From assembly GCA_003023405.1 (NCBI GenBank), contig PXST01000014.1:13867-60639 (forward strand): a stretch of DNA of 46,773 nt. The letters are read 5' to 3'. The notes under the pieces are model-generated. The model saw only the letters and a list, made by a program, of their open reading frames with translations. It was not told the DNA's origin and did not search any database. Positions 35,982 to 44,318 of this stretch are shown here, piece by piece. A program made the position numbers and the translations under genes. Source of the stretch: Halobacteriales archaeon SW_8_68_21. Its GTDB lineage: Archaea > Halobacteriota > Halobacteria > Halobacteriales > Haloferacaceae. Each line of letters opens with the position of its first letter. Position 1 is the first letter of the stretch.

Positions 35982-36171
35982 CTGAACACGCCTCCTCGTA
36001 CCCGTTCAAACAACTGTGTTCCGATCTAAATCTCCGGCGTCCCGGTCGGTCCGAGCGAGCGGACCCCCCGGACCGCACCGGGACACCAAACCGACGGGAG
36101 TCCGGTTGGAGAAATCTTCAACCGGTTCGCGATCGCCCCGGACTTATTTTACCCGCGTGCTACTTCGACTC

Positions 36172-37512
36172 ATGGACCGCGACACCGCAACGCCCGCCGT
36201 CGACGACCTCCCGGGCGAGCGCGCTCGGGAGTGGGTCGAGTACCACCACGAGTCGGCCGCGCCCAGCACCTACGTCTACGAGTTCGTCTGGGACCGCACC
36301 GCCCCCGCCGAGGGTCCGTTCTGTACCGACGCCGACGGCAACGTCCTCATGGACTTCACCAGCCACGTCGCCGCCGCGCCGCTCGGCTACAACAACCCGC
36401 TGATCATGGACCGCTTAGAGGAGTTCGATCTCGTCGACCCGCTGAAGATCGCCGGACAGGACTTTTATGCCGCGGGCGGTCCGACGCCCGACGACGGGCT
36501 TCCCGGCTCATCGGGACTCATGGACCGCCTGACGGACCTCACCGACCACTACGATATGGACACCGTCTTCCTCTCGAACTCCGGGGCGGAAGCGGTCGAG
36601 AACGCGATCAAGATCGCCTACGACGCGTCCGACGGCGCGAAGTACGCGATCACCTTCGACGGGGCGTTCCACGGCCGGACGCTGGGCGCGCTCTCCCTGA
36701 ACCGCTCGAAGGCGGTGTACCGCCGCGACTTCCCCGAGGTGAGCGGCGTGATGGACGTGCCCTACTGCGACGACCGGACCTGCTCGCCCGAGACCTGCTC
36801 GTGCGGCTTCTTCGCGGACGGCGTCTCGCGGCTGCGCCGGAAACTCGACCCGAAGCAGGGGAACGTCCACCCGGACGACGTTGCTTACCTGATTCTGGAG
36901 CCGATCCAAGGCGAGGGGGGCTACCGGTTCCCCTCCGAGGCGTTCACCGACGAAATCGCGGCGCTCGCCGACGAACACGACATCACGCTGATCGCCGACG
37001 AGATCCAGTCCGGGGTCGGGCGCACCGGCGAGATGTGGGGCTCCGACCACTACGCGTACGAGCCGGACGTGATCACGAGCGCGAAGGGCCTCCGCGTGGG
37101 CGCGACCGTCTCCCGTTCCGACGTGTTCCCCGAGGAGACCGGCCGCCTCTCGTCGACGTGGGGGGCGGGCGACCTGATCGCCTCGGCGCAGGGCGCGCTC
37201 ACGCTCGACGCCATCGAGGGGGCCGACCTCATGGCGAACGCCGTGACGCGCGGCCGGCAGTTCATGGAGACGATGCGCGACGCCGACCTCGCTCCCGTCG
37301 ACGATGTCCGCGGGAAGGGACTGCTGTGCGCCGTCGAGTTCGACACGAAGGAACGGCGCGACGCGGTCGTGAAAAACGCCTTCGAACGCGGACTCCTCAC
37401 GCTGGCGTGTGGTCACAAGGTCCTCCGGATCCTCCCGCCGCTTGACGTCACCGAACGGGAGATCGACCTCGGTACCGGCCTGCTGACCGACGCGATCGCC
37501 GAGGCGGCGTAG
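36172..37512 (+). CDS. Class III aminotransferase
   Basis: A 446-residue PLP enzyme of the acetylornithine/4-aminobutyrate aminotransferase superfamily. Key segments: FLSNSGAEAVENAIKIAYDA, TFDGAFHGRTLGALSLN, LILEPIQGEGGYRFPSEAF, LIADEIQSGVGRTGEMWGSD and the Lys-bearing ITSAKGLRVGATVSRSD. A Cys-rich insert (DDRTCSPETCSCGFF, about residue 202) is unusual and could bind metal. The exact amino donor cannot be told. TATA-like CTTATTTTA (about 36143-36151) gives a short leader. Confidence 0.94.
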   Translation: MDRDTATPAVDDLPGERAREWVEYHHESAAPSTYVYEFVWDRTAPAEGPFCTDADGNVLMDFTSHVAAAPLGYNNPLIMDRLEEFDLVDPLKIAGQDFYAAGGPTPDDGLPGSSGLMDRLTDLTDHYDMDTVFLSNSGAEAVENAIKIAYDASDGAKYAITFDGAFHGRTLGALSLNRSKAVYRRDFPEVSGVMDVPYCDDRTCSPETCSCGFFADGVSRLRRKLDPKQGNVHPDDVAYLILEPIQGEGGYRFPSEAFTDEIAALADEHDITLIADEIQSGVGRTGEMWGSDHYAYEPDVITSAKGLRVGATVSRSDVFPEETGRLSSTWGAGDLIASAQGALTLDAIEGADLMANAVTRGRQFMETMRDADLAPVDDVRGKGLLCAVEFDTKERRDAVVKNAFERGLLTLACGHKVLRILPPLDVTEREIDLGTGLLTDAIAEAA

Positions 37513-37555
37513 GCTCGCCGTCGTCGCTCCGGACCGACCCCGAGACCGCGACCCC

Positions 37556-38206
37556 TCAGCGGTCCGCGTACCACTCCGCGAACTTCGCTAACGCCCGTCC
37601 GCGATGTGACACCGCGTTCTTCCGATCCGTGTCCATCTCCGCGAACGTCTCCCCATCGTGTTCGAAGATCGGGTCGTAGCCGAATCCGCCGTCGCCCCGC
37701 GGCGCGACGATCCGGCCCGGGACGTACCCCTCGAACAGCTTCACCGGAAGGGGATCATCGCGGGCGGACGCTCCCTCGTCGTCGCTTTCGTCCGCTTCGG
37801 GTCCCGCCGCCGCGGCCGCGTCGCGCTCGCCGCGGTCGACCGGGTCGGGGCTCGCGGCGAACCCCTCGCCGTCACAGAAGCCGAGGACACACCGGAAGGC
37901 GGCGCGCCGGTCGTCGAGGTCGGCGGCGATCTCGTGGACGCGCTCGACCCCGAGGGTGTCCTCGACGTACGAGGAGTACGGGCCGGGGAAGCCGTCGAGT
38001 CCCTCGACGAACAGCCCCGCGTCGTCGACGAGGACCGGCGCGTCGGCGCGGCGGTACGCCTCGCGGGCCCCCCGCGCCGCGATCGGGCCGAGTTCGTCGG
38101 CCTGAACTTCCGTGTAGTCGAAATCGAGCCGCTCCACCGAGCCGTCCGGGAGGTACCGCTCCGCCTCGCGCACCTTCCCCGGGTTCGTCGTCACGTACCT
38201 GAGCAC
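37556..38206 (-). CDS. rdgB: ITPase / non-canonical purine NTP pyrophosphatase
   Basis: A 216-residue HAM1/RdgB protein, starting with GTG (MLRYVTTNPGKVREAERYLP). Conserved DDAGLFVEGLDGFPGPYSSY, GYDPIFEHDGETFAEM and SHRGRALAKFAEWY form the active site. It hydrolyses ITP, dITP and XTP. A 40-residue acidic low-complexity insert (DPVDRGERDAAAAAGPEADE onward) interrupts the fold, unlike bacterial members. Confidence 0.94.
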   Translation of the reverse strand: MLRYVTTNPGKVREAERYLPDGSVERLDFDYTEVQADELGPIAARGAREAYRRADAPVLVDDAGLFVEGLDGFPGPYSSYVEDTLGVERVHEIAADLDDRRAAFRCVLGFCDGEGFAASPDPVDRGERDAAAAAGPEADESDDEGASARDDPLPVKLFEGYVPGRIVAPRGDGGFGYDPIFEHDGETFAEMDTDRKNAVSHRGRALAKFAEWYADR

Positions 38207-38303
38207 GGATCGGAATGGGTGCGCCCGCGAGGAATAGCCGTCGGTCGCGGGCGGACGGCTCGGCGGCAGTACGCTTTTGTCGACGTGACCGGATCGTCCG
38301 TTC

Positions 38304-38729
38304 ATGGCCCTCCCCACGTTCGAAAAAATACGGCTCACCGGCCTCATCGGGATCCTCTCGTTCGGACTCACGGCGCTCTTTGCCGTCCTGCTTCCGGCAC
38401 TGCTGGAGCCGCTGATCCCGGCCACGTTTATTCTCGGGTTCTTCGTGTTGATCCCGCTGATCTGGGTCCTCGGCGAGGACTTTCCGCTGGTCGCCTCCGA
38501 AAACGAGGCGGACTCCGCCGTCGACCGCTCCGCGACGGCCGAACGTCCGGTCGCGGCGCTCCGCGAGCGGTACGCGACCGGCGAGATCGACGAGGCCGAG
38601 TTCGAGCGGCGACTCGACCGCCTGCTGGCGACGGAGGACCTCGACGAGCGGTTCGACCGCGCCGAGTCCGACGGGTCGGCGTCTCGGGGGTCCAGCGCGG
38701 GTCGTGAACGGGAGTTCGAGACGGAGTGA
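38304..38729 (+). CDS. SHOCT-domain membrane protein
   Basis: A 141-residue protein: two membrane helices in residues about 10-60 (LTGLIGILSFGLTALFAVLL; ATFILGFFVLIPLIWVLG), then a linker and the SHOCT motif RERYATGEIDEAEFERRLDR LL near residue 90-110. SHOCT is a short oligomerisation module frequent in archaeal membrane proteins. Function unknown. Convergent with the metalloprotease gene. Confidence 0.85.
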   Translation: MALPTFEKIRLTGLIGILSFGLTALFAVLLPALLEPLIPATFILGFFVLIPLIWVLGEDFPLVASENEADSAVDRSATAERPVAALRERYATGEIDEAEFERRLDRLLATEDLDERFDRAESDGSASRGSSAGREREFETE

Positions 38730-38737
38730 TTCGGCTT

Positions 38738-39817
38738 TCAGGGGTCGACGCGGACGATCCACGCCTCGGGGTCGTCGATCTCGGTCGCGGTCGGGAGGTT
38801 CTCGGCGCGCTCCCAGACCGCCCCCGCGGCCTCGACGCCGCGCTCGTCGGCGACGCGTCTGAAGAAGGCAGCGCCGCGCTCGTACTGCCGGCGCTTGAGC
38901 CCCAGTCCGAGGAGGCGCTGCGCCAGTTGTCGCACTGGGCCACCGCCCCCGCGGCGATCGTCGAGCTTCTGCCGGAGGTCCGCGTACTCGCCGTCGAACG
39001 CGCGGTCCATCAGCACCTCGGCGTACCCCTCCACGGCGGTCATCGCGGTCTGAAGCTCCGCGAACGCGTCGGGGTCGAGTCCGCGGCCAGTCATCCCCTC
39101 GATCCCGCGCTCGACGCGCGATTCGAGGTACTCCGGGAGCCACGGGGCCGCGCCGAACTCGGCGGCGTGGGTCACCTCGTGGAACGCGATCCAGCGCCGG
39201 AACCGGGGGTACTCCACGTCGAGCGCAGCCGCGACCGCGACAATGTTCGGGTGGACGAAATAGAGCCCGTGGTCGGCCTCCGGCTCGTCCGCGAGCAGGA
39301 GCGGGTCGTACTGCCCGAGGACGTTCCGCGCGAGAAAGCCCAGCGCGAACGCTATCGACCCGGTGTTGGCGATCCGCGAGAAGTCCCCCGCGAGCGCGGC
39401 CCCGGGCGTCGACCCGACCGGGCCGGGCGAGGCGTCCGGCAGCACGTCCATCGAGTCGGCTCCGGAACCGGAGCGGTCGTCGCCGGGGTCGCCGCCGAGA
39501 CCGCCGCCGGCGTTCCCGACCGCGGCCGTCTCGATCGGATCCATCACGCGCCGGAACGTGCCGACGCTCGCGTCGATCCAGTGGTGACGGTTCTGGACCT
39601 CGACGGTGTCGGGCACGTCGAAGTCGATCCCCGCGACCGCCGAGAGCCGCGAGCGGGCGTCGCGGACGTCCTCTGCGTATCCCGCTCGCTCGGCGTCGCC
39701 GAGCGCGATCGATCCGGGGTCGGTGGCGCTCTTGGCGGCCGACGCGGCCCGGTCCCAGTCCACGACGCCCGGTCCCTCGGCCTCGGCGACGGCCCGGACG
39801 CTTCGGAGGATATCCAT
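38738..39817 (-). CDS. Zinc metalloprotease-like protein (DUF2342 type)
   Basis: A 359-residue protein with a HExxH-like motif in WIAFHEVTHAAEFGAAPWLP (about residue 226) and LGFLARNVLGQYDPLLLADE, VHPNIVAVAAALDVEYPRFR upstream, as in the zinc-dependent metalloprotease / coenzyme F420 biosynthesis-associated family (PF10103). Haloarchaea make F420, so a link is plausible but not shown. Start MDILRSVRAVAEAEGPGVVD. Acidic Gly/Asp-rich insert about 105-140. Confidence 0.85.
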   Translation of the reverse strand: MDILRSVRAVAEAEGPGVVDWDRAASAAKSATDPGSIALGDAERAGYAEDVRDARSRLSAVAGIDFDVPDTVEVQNRHHWIDASVGTFRRVMDPIETAAVGNAGGGLGGDPGDDRSGSGADSMDVLPDASPGPVGSTPGAALAGDFSRIANTGSIAFALGFLARNVLGQYDPLLLADEPEADHGLYFVHPNIVAVAAALDVEYPRFRRWIAFHEVTHAAEFGAAPWLPEYLESRVERGIEGMTGRGLDPDAFAELQTAMTAVEGYAEVLMDRAFDGEYADLRQKLDDRRGGGGPVRQLAQRLLGLGLKRRQYERGAAFFRRVADERGVEAAGAVWERAENLPTATEIDDPEAWIVRVDP

Positions 39818-39908
39818 GCTAGTCAGACGGGCGGCCGCCTCAAAGCGCTTGTGTCGACCGGCTCCATCCGGGGCCACGGATCCGACATTTTCCTGCCGAA
39901 CGTCACAT

Positions 39909-40022
39909 AGCCTCGCGCTGGACGACACGCGCCGAGCGTTCCTCGACGACCTCCTCGCGGCGATCGGAGTCGTGGCGGGCGACGCCGGGGCGACGCCGAA
40001 CCCGTTCGCCGTTGACCTCTGA
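39909..40022 (+). pseudogene. Possible coding remnant upstream of metalloprotease
   Basis: A plus-strand frame reads SLALDDTRRAFLDDLLAAIG, VVAGDAGATPNPFAVDL and a TGA. It has coherent acidic composition but no start codon and no upstream continuation. It runs into the first unit of the 22-bp repeat. Probably the tail of a lost gene; chance cannot be excluded. Confidence 0.25.
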
Positions 40023-40047
40023 CTTGTTTGCCGTTGACCTCTGACTC
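40004..40047. repeat. Two 22-bp tandem repeats
   Basis: Units at 40004-40025 and 40026-40047 (GTTCGCCGTTGACCTCTGAC and TT/TC ends, one to two mismatches) with a partial third (GTTCGCCGTCGG). Lies between the metalloprotease gene and tRNA-Glu. Confidence 0.85.
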
Positions 40048-40180
40048 GTTCGCCGTCGGAGTTCGCTCCGAGATCCGCCCGGTCTCGGTCCGCTCGGCAC
40101 GACAAACCGGGGCACGACGGCGTCGAAACGGAACTGTTTTACTATCGTCTTTCGTACCGTAGATTGCGACGAACGGACGT

Positions 40181-40255
40181 GCTCTGGTGGTGTAGTCCGG
40201 CCAATCATATCACCCTCTCACGGTGATGACCTGGGTTCGAATCCCAGCCGGAGCA
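40181..40255 (+). tRNA. tRNA-Glu (anticodon CUC)
   Basis: A complete 75-base tRNA. The acceptor stem pairs GCTCTGG (40181-40187) with CCGGAGC (40248-40254), one G-U pair, discriminator A at 40255. Anticodon stem TCACC/GGTGA with loop CTCTCAC gives anticodon CUC. T-arm CTGGG/CCCAG with loop TTCGAAT. No intron and no encoded CCA. A short T-run (ACTTTCTC) follows. Reads GAG codons, the predominant Glu codon in this genome region. Confidence 0.95.
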
Positions 40256-40284
40256 CTTTCTCGAACGACGCGCGTCGAACTCTC

Positions 40285-40503
40285 TTATCCCGGAGCGTCC
40301 CGTCCGCGCCGGGGCCGCCGACCGGTCGTGTCGATCGGTTGTGTCGGCTCGTCCGACGCCCGATTCCCCCCGTCGCCGTCGGCCGCGAGACCGTCACCGG
40401 GCGTCGAGTCGCCGAGACAGCCGGCCAGCGTGCCCGCGACCGCGCCGCCGAGACCGGCGGCGAGACGGCGGCGAGAGAGCGTCGTGATTCGCGCGTCTGT
40501 CAT
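40285..40503 (-). CDS. Truncated Tat lipoprotein, 72 aa
   Basis: Begins MTDARITTLSRRRLAAGLGG with the Tat twin-Arg and continues AVAGTLAGCLGDSTPGDGLA, a clear lipobox. After only about 45 further residues (acidic then basic, GRRPRRGRDAPG) it stops, so there is no recognisable mature domain. Its end is 30 bases from the tRNA-Glu 3' end. Either a very small lipoprotein or one truncated near the tRNA. A longer start at 40566 is unlikely. Confidence 0.6.
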   Translation of the reverse strand: MTDARITTLSRRRLAAGLGGAVAGTLAGCLGDSTPGDGLAADGDGGNRASDEPTQPIDTTGRRPRRGRDAPG

Positions 40504-40911
40504 CTCGTCAGCGTCGACAAGGTGGAGATAAAAGCACTCGAAACAAATTATCAGCTGTAATAGCAAACGTGTGTCTCAGCCGTCACGGCTCCCGAGACCG
40601 CCGGCGGCGTTCTCCCGACGTGAGAACCCGGTCGACCGGAGTCGTGATCGGGACACGTACGCCGGGACGTGAGCCACTGGTCGGGATCGCCGCAGGTCGG
40701 CCTCGGAACGGCGCTCGGGGCGTTCGCCGCGGTCGCGTTCGCCGTGCCCGTGGTGTTCGAGGCGTTCGCCGCGGTCGGCCACGCGTCATGCGTCCGCGTT
40801 CGGATACGCCCGCAGGCGGGTGCGCTCGCGGGCGGTGACGACGGGGCGCGCGTTCCGCGGGTCGAGCGCGCCGGCGGGAGACATAAACCGCTCGCGGGCG
40901 GACGGACGGCC
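40504..40911. other. Stretch without a supported gene
   Basis: AT-rich near 40535-40570 (likely promoter of the lipoprotein on the minus strand), then very GC-rich. A 16-base direct repeat GCGTTCGCCGCGGTCG occurs at 40720-40735 and 40762-40777. A plus-strand frame from GTG 40669 shows a hydrophobic stretch (GLGTALGAFAAVAFAVPVVF) but ends in low-complexity sequence; not accepted as a gene. Confidence 0.35.
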
Positions 40912-41076
40912 ATGACTGACGAGTCGACCGACCCGGCGGTGGAACGGTTCCTCGACCGAGCGGCGTCCGCGTTCGACGACTACGACCAGGGGTACGCCGA
41001 CGCGGACGCGACGCTGGCGACGCTGCGGACGCACGTCGACGAGCTGTCGGCGAGCGTCGAGGAAAGCGACGAGTAG
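40912..41076 (+). CDS. Small acidic helical protein, 54 aa
   Basis: Starts MTDESTDPAVERFLDRAASA FDDYDQGYADADATLATLRT and ends HVDELSASVEESDE. Predicted helical, strongly acidic. A TATA-like CATAAACC (about 40881-40888) lies about 27 bases before the ATG. Similar short proteins occur across haloarchaea but have no known role. Convergent with the ABC transporter operon. Confidence 0.7.
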   Translation: MTDESTDPAVERFLDRAASAFDDYDQGYADADATLATLRTHVDELSASVEESDE

Positions 41077-41092
41077 CCGGTAGGCGGCCCGA

Positions 41093-41911
41093 CTACGGAC
41101 CGGCACCGATCAGTTCTCGCACGACACCGACGTACTCGGCGAAGGCGGCGTCGCCGCGCTCGCGGGGACGATCGACGTCGACATCGACGACCTCGCGGAC
41201 GCGGCCCGGATCGGCGGCCATCACGACGATCCGATCCGCGAGCGCCACCGCCTCCGCGACATCGTGCGTGACGAAGAGGACGGTCTTGCCGGTCGAGGCC
41301 CACACGTCGAGCAGTTCCCGCTGGAGCATCTCGCGGGTCTGTGCGTCCACCGCGCCGAACGGCTCGTCCATCAACAGGAGGTCCGGGTCGACCGCGAGCG
41401 CCCGCGCGATGGCGACGCGCTGTTTCATCCCGCCCGACAGCGACTTCGGGTAGGCGTCACGGAACTCCGTCAGCCCGACGAGATCGAGCATCTCGTCGAC
41501 CCGGCGCTCGCGCTCGGCGGACGACCGGTCGGTCCGTTCCAGCCCGAACCCGACGTTCTCGGCGACGGTCAGCCACGGGAACAGGTGGTACTCCTGGAAC
41601 ACCACGCCCATGTCCGTCGTCGGCTCGGTGACCTCGGTGCCGTCGAGCAGGACCCGACCGTTTGTCGCCTCGGTCAGCCCGGCCACGACCCGGAACAGCG
41701 TCGTCTTCCCGCACCCTGAGGGACCGACGAGGCAGACGAACTCGCCGTCCGCGACGGAGAACGACACGTGCTCGAGTGCGCGCACCGGGTCGCCGTCGCC
41801 GTCGGCGGCGTACCGCTTGCCGACCGCGTCGAGCGCGACGCTCGCCGCCGCGGGCGGCGGGGATCCGGCCATCCCCTCGTCGTCCGCGCCGCTCCGGTTT
41901 AGGCCCGCCAT
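41093..41911 (-). CDS. ABC ATPase, nitrate/sulfonate/taurine type
   Basis: A 272-residue ATPase of the SsuB/TauB/NrtD group. Walker A GPSGCGKTT (about residue 62), Q-loop VFQEYHLFPWLTVAENV, signature SLSGGMKQRVAIARAL, Walker B DLLLMDEPFGAVDAQTREML and switch THDVAEAVALADRIVVM. Start overlaps the permease end by 13 bases. Energises import by the adjacent permease and binding protein. Confidence 0.94.
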   Translation of the reverse strand: MAGLNRSGADDEGMAGSPPPAAASVALDAVGKRYAADGDGDPVRALEHVSFSVADGEFVCLVGPSGCGKTTLFRVVAGLTEATNGRVLLDGTEVTEPTTDMGVVFQEYHLFPWLTVAENVGFGLERTDRSSAERERRVDEMLDLVGLTEFRDAYPKSLSGGMKQRVAIARALAVDPDLLLMDEPFGAVDAQTREMLQRELLDVWASTGKTVLFVTHDVAEAVALADRIVVMAADPGRVREVVDVDVDRPRERGDAAFAEYVGVVRELIGAGP

Positions 41912-42699
41912 ACCAACACCCTCCGTTCGACCGCGCGGAACGCCACGTCGACGAGCAGGTACAGCAGGCTCAAAACGAGGATGTACGCGATCGCCTGGTC
42001 GACGCGCAGGTTGTTGCTGGCGCGGATGATCTCGCGGCCGACTCCAGGAACGCCGAATATCTCCGAGGCGACGACGAGCATCCAACACCGGCCCAGTCCG
42101 GTCCGGATCCCGGTCATGATCCCCGGCGTCGACGCCGGCAACACGATCGACCGGACCGCGTCGAGGTCGCCCCGGACGCCCAGCGTTCGCCCCACGTCGA
42201 GGAGGTCGTCGGAGACATCCTCGACGGCACCGTACGCCGCGTAGAAGTTGATCCAGAACGCGCCCACCGCGATGATGAACGCCGCGCCCCAGTCGTTGAT
42301 GCCGAACCACGCGATCGCGAAGCCGATCAGCGCGAGCGGCGGCACCGGTCGCAGCGTCCGGACGAGCGGCGCGGTGAGGTCGTCGAGCAGGCGGCTCCAC
42401 CCGAGCGCCACGCCCGCGCCGACACCAAGGGCAGTCCCGGCGACGGTCCCGGGGATCCAGTGGCGGACGCTCCGGTAGAGCGCCGTCGTCATGTCTCCCG
42501 AAGCCAGTTCGCTGCCGAACGCCCCGGCGACCGCGAGCGGCGAGGGGACCACGTACGCGGGCGAACCGAGCGAGACGACGTACCAGACGACGAGGAACCC
42601 CGCGACGCCAAGCGAGCCGCGGAGGAGCCGTCGAGGGTCGCCAAGCCCGATCGCGGCGGCCGCGTCGCCGGTCGGCTCCGGTCCGGTTTCGGTCGCCAT
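41899..42699 (-). CDS. ABC permease, nitrate/sulfonate/taurine type
   Basis: A 266-residue SsuC/TauC-like permease with about six membrane segments. PPLALIGFAIAWFGINDWGA and the EAA loop SDDLLDVGRTLGVRGDLDAV RSIVLPAS are characteristic, as is the late ASNNLRVDQAIAYILVLSLL. The start codon overlaps the stop of the binding-protein gene (TGATG). Confidence 0.93.
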   Translation of the reverse strand: MATETGPEPTGDAAAAIGLGDPRRLLRGSLGVAGFLVVWYVVSLGSPAYVVPSPLAVAGAFGSELASGDMTTALYRSVRHWIPGTVAGTALGVGAGVALGWSRLLDDLTAPLVRTLRPVPPLALIGFAIAWFGINDWGAAFIIAVGAFWINFYAAYGAVEDVSDDLLDVGRTLGVRGDLDAVRSIVLPASTPGIMTGIRTGLGRCWMLVVASEIFGVPGVGREIIRASNNLRVDQAIAYILVLSLLYLLVDVAFRAVERRVLVWRA

Positions 42700-43721
42700 C
42701 AGAGCGAGTCGTACACCTCCAGATCGAAGGTCTGGTCGGTCGACAGCTGTTCGTTGGTCTGGTCGTTTCCGGCCGCAAACTCCGAGAACACCCGGGTCGC
42801 GTCCGTGATCTCGGTCGGGTCGGTGATGAAGTTCGACAGCGGCGAGTCGAGCGCGTTCCGCGCGCGGTCGACCGGCATCCCGATCCCCTCGTTGACGTGT
42901 TCGGCCGTCGCGTCCGGCTCCTCGCCGATGAACTCGGTCGCGCGGACGTGCTGTTCGAGGAACTGCGCCGCGAGCGGCGAGTCCCGCACCGCGTCGCTCA
43001 TCAGGGTGACCGCGGCTGGCTGGCCGGGGAGGACCTCGGCGGCGGTCCGAAGCATCGTCACTGACGAGCCCTCCGCCTGCGCGATGGTCGGCACCGGCTC
43101 CATGATCGACGTGCCGTCGATCTGATCGTTGGCAATCGCCTGCCAGACCGAGCTGGCACCGCTGATCTCGATGATCTCGACGCTGTCGTTCGACCCGGGA
43201 TCGACGCCGATATCGCGGAGCCAGTAGCGGAGCAACACGTCGGGAACGCTCCCCTGCGGGAACGTCCCGAACGTGAACGGGTCGCCGGTCTCCGCCTCCC
43301 ACGCCGCGAACGCGTCGCCGCCCCGCTGCTCGAACGTCTCGTGGAACGATTCCTCGGCCATGATCCCCATCGGCTCGCGGATGTTCGCCGCCGTCACCCG
43401 CGCCGGGATTCCGTTGTCTATCGCGATCATGGCGGGGACGATCCCGAACATCGCGACATCGATGTCGCCGCCGCCGAGCGCCTGGACGATGTCCGGGCCG
43501 TTGCCGAACTCCTGACCTGAGACTTCGGCGTCGATTTTCGAGAAGTACCCCTCGCCTTCCATCACGTACCACTGGAGGTCGGGGTAGATCGGCATGTGCG
43601 CGACCGTCAGTTCGTCGAGTCCGCCGCCACCGCCGAGACAGCCGGCGAGTCCGACCGTCGCAGTTCCGCCCGCGGCCGCGAGGAACGACCGCCGCGACGC
43701 GGTCCGCGTTGGTTCGTACAT
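42699..43721 (-). CDS. ABC substrate-binding lipoprotein (SsuA/NrtA-like)
   Basis: A 340-residue lipoprotein. Tat signal SRRSFLAAAGG, hydrophobic segment and lipobox GLAGC, then mature VAHMPIYPDLQWYVMEGEGY, the SsuA/NMT1-type domain (PF09084/PF13379). Binds a small anion such as a sulfonate, nitrate or a thiamine precursor; which one is not decidable from the sequence. First gene of the operon; TATA-like GTTATATAG at about 43791-43799 suggests a leader of about 45 bases. Confidence 0.92.
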   Translation of the reverse strand: MYEPTRTASRRSFLAAAGGTATVGLAGCLGGGGGLDELTVAHMPIYPDLQWYVMEGEGYFSKIDAEVSGQEFGNGPDIVQALGGGDIDVAMFGIVPAMIAIDNGIPARVTAANIREPMGIMAEESFHETFEQRGGDAFAAWEAETGDPFTFGTFPQGSVPDVLLRYWLRDIGVDPGSNDSVEIIEISGASSVWQAIANDQIDGTSIMEPVPTIAQAEGSSVTMLRTAAEVLPGQPAAVTLMSDAVRDSPLAAQFLEQHVRATEFIGEEPDATAEHVNEGIGMPVDRARNALDSPLSNFITDPTEITDATRVFSEFAAGNDQTNEQLSTDQTFDLEVYDSL

Positions 43722-43937
43722 AGGTACGGAAACGGGCCCGCCGGCAACACCCCCGCGTCACCAGCAACGAAAGCGGGTTCCAATGACGCCTCTATATAAC
43801 TAAAACTCGTTTTTAGGCCTGATTATTCGATATCACTCGAGTATAACCGTTTATGATTCGTCACCGACTGGCGCGAATGTTGCTGGTATGTGTCCCCGGC
43901 CGCACCGCTCGCACGGCGGCCGGTCGTGTCCCGTCGC

Positions 43938-44159
43938 TCACGGCCCCCGAGTCGCCTCCTCGTCGAACAGGCCCAGATCCTCGGCGACGAGGTCGGCGAG
44001 GCGCTCTTTGATCGCCGGGTCGACTTCCGCGACCTCGTCGCCGTCGTGTTTCTGGGCGTTGTGTTTGTCGAGCGCGTCCGCGAGGTCGTCGAGGGGGACG
44101 CGGGTCTCCGTCTCGCACTCGTCGCACACGATCGGGACGGACGGCTCGTCGGTGGACAT
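43938..44159 (-). CDS. Small CxxC protein, 73 aa
   Basis: MSTDEPSVPIVCDECETETR begins with one CxxC pair followed by VPLDDLADALDKHNAQKHDG and an acidic helix. HNAQKH after the helix offers His ligands, so a half zinc finger is possible. The start at 44159 is favoured because a TATA-like CATATACC is about 26 bases before it; a Met three codons upstream (44168) is the alternative. Function unknown. Confidence 0.72.
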   Translation of the reverse strand: MSTDEPSVPIVCDECETETRVPLDDLADALDKHNAQKHDGDEVAEVDPAIKERLADLVAEDLGLFDEEATRGP

Positions 44160-44318
44160 TGCTCGCATGATCGCCCGTCGCGGGTATATGCCTTCGGGCG
44201 TCGACCCGGGAGCCGGGAGCGCGGGCGGACGGGGTTCCGGCCCGATGCGTGGGTCCCAGTCCGGCGCGAGGACGCCGCGAACCGCCACCGTCTACTGACC
44301 CCACCGCGAACGCCGACC

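Noticed and set aside
40181..40255. Active integrative element at tRNA-Glu
   Set aside because: I found no integrase gene and no second copy of the tRNA 3' end in the window.
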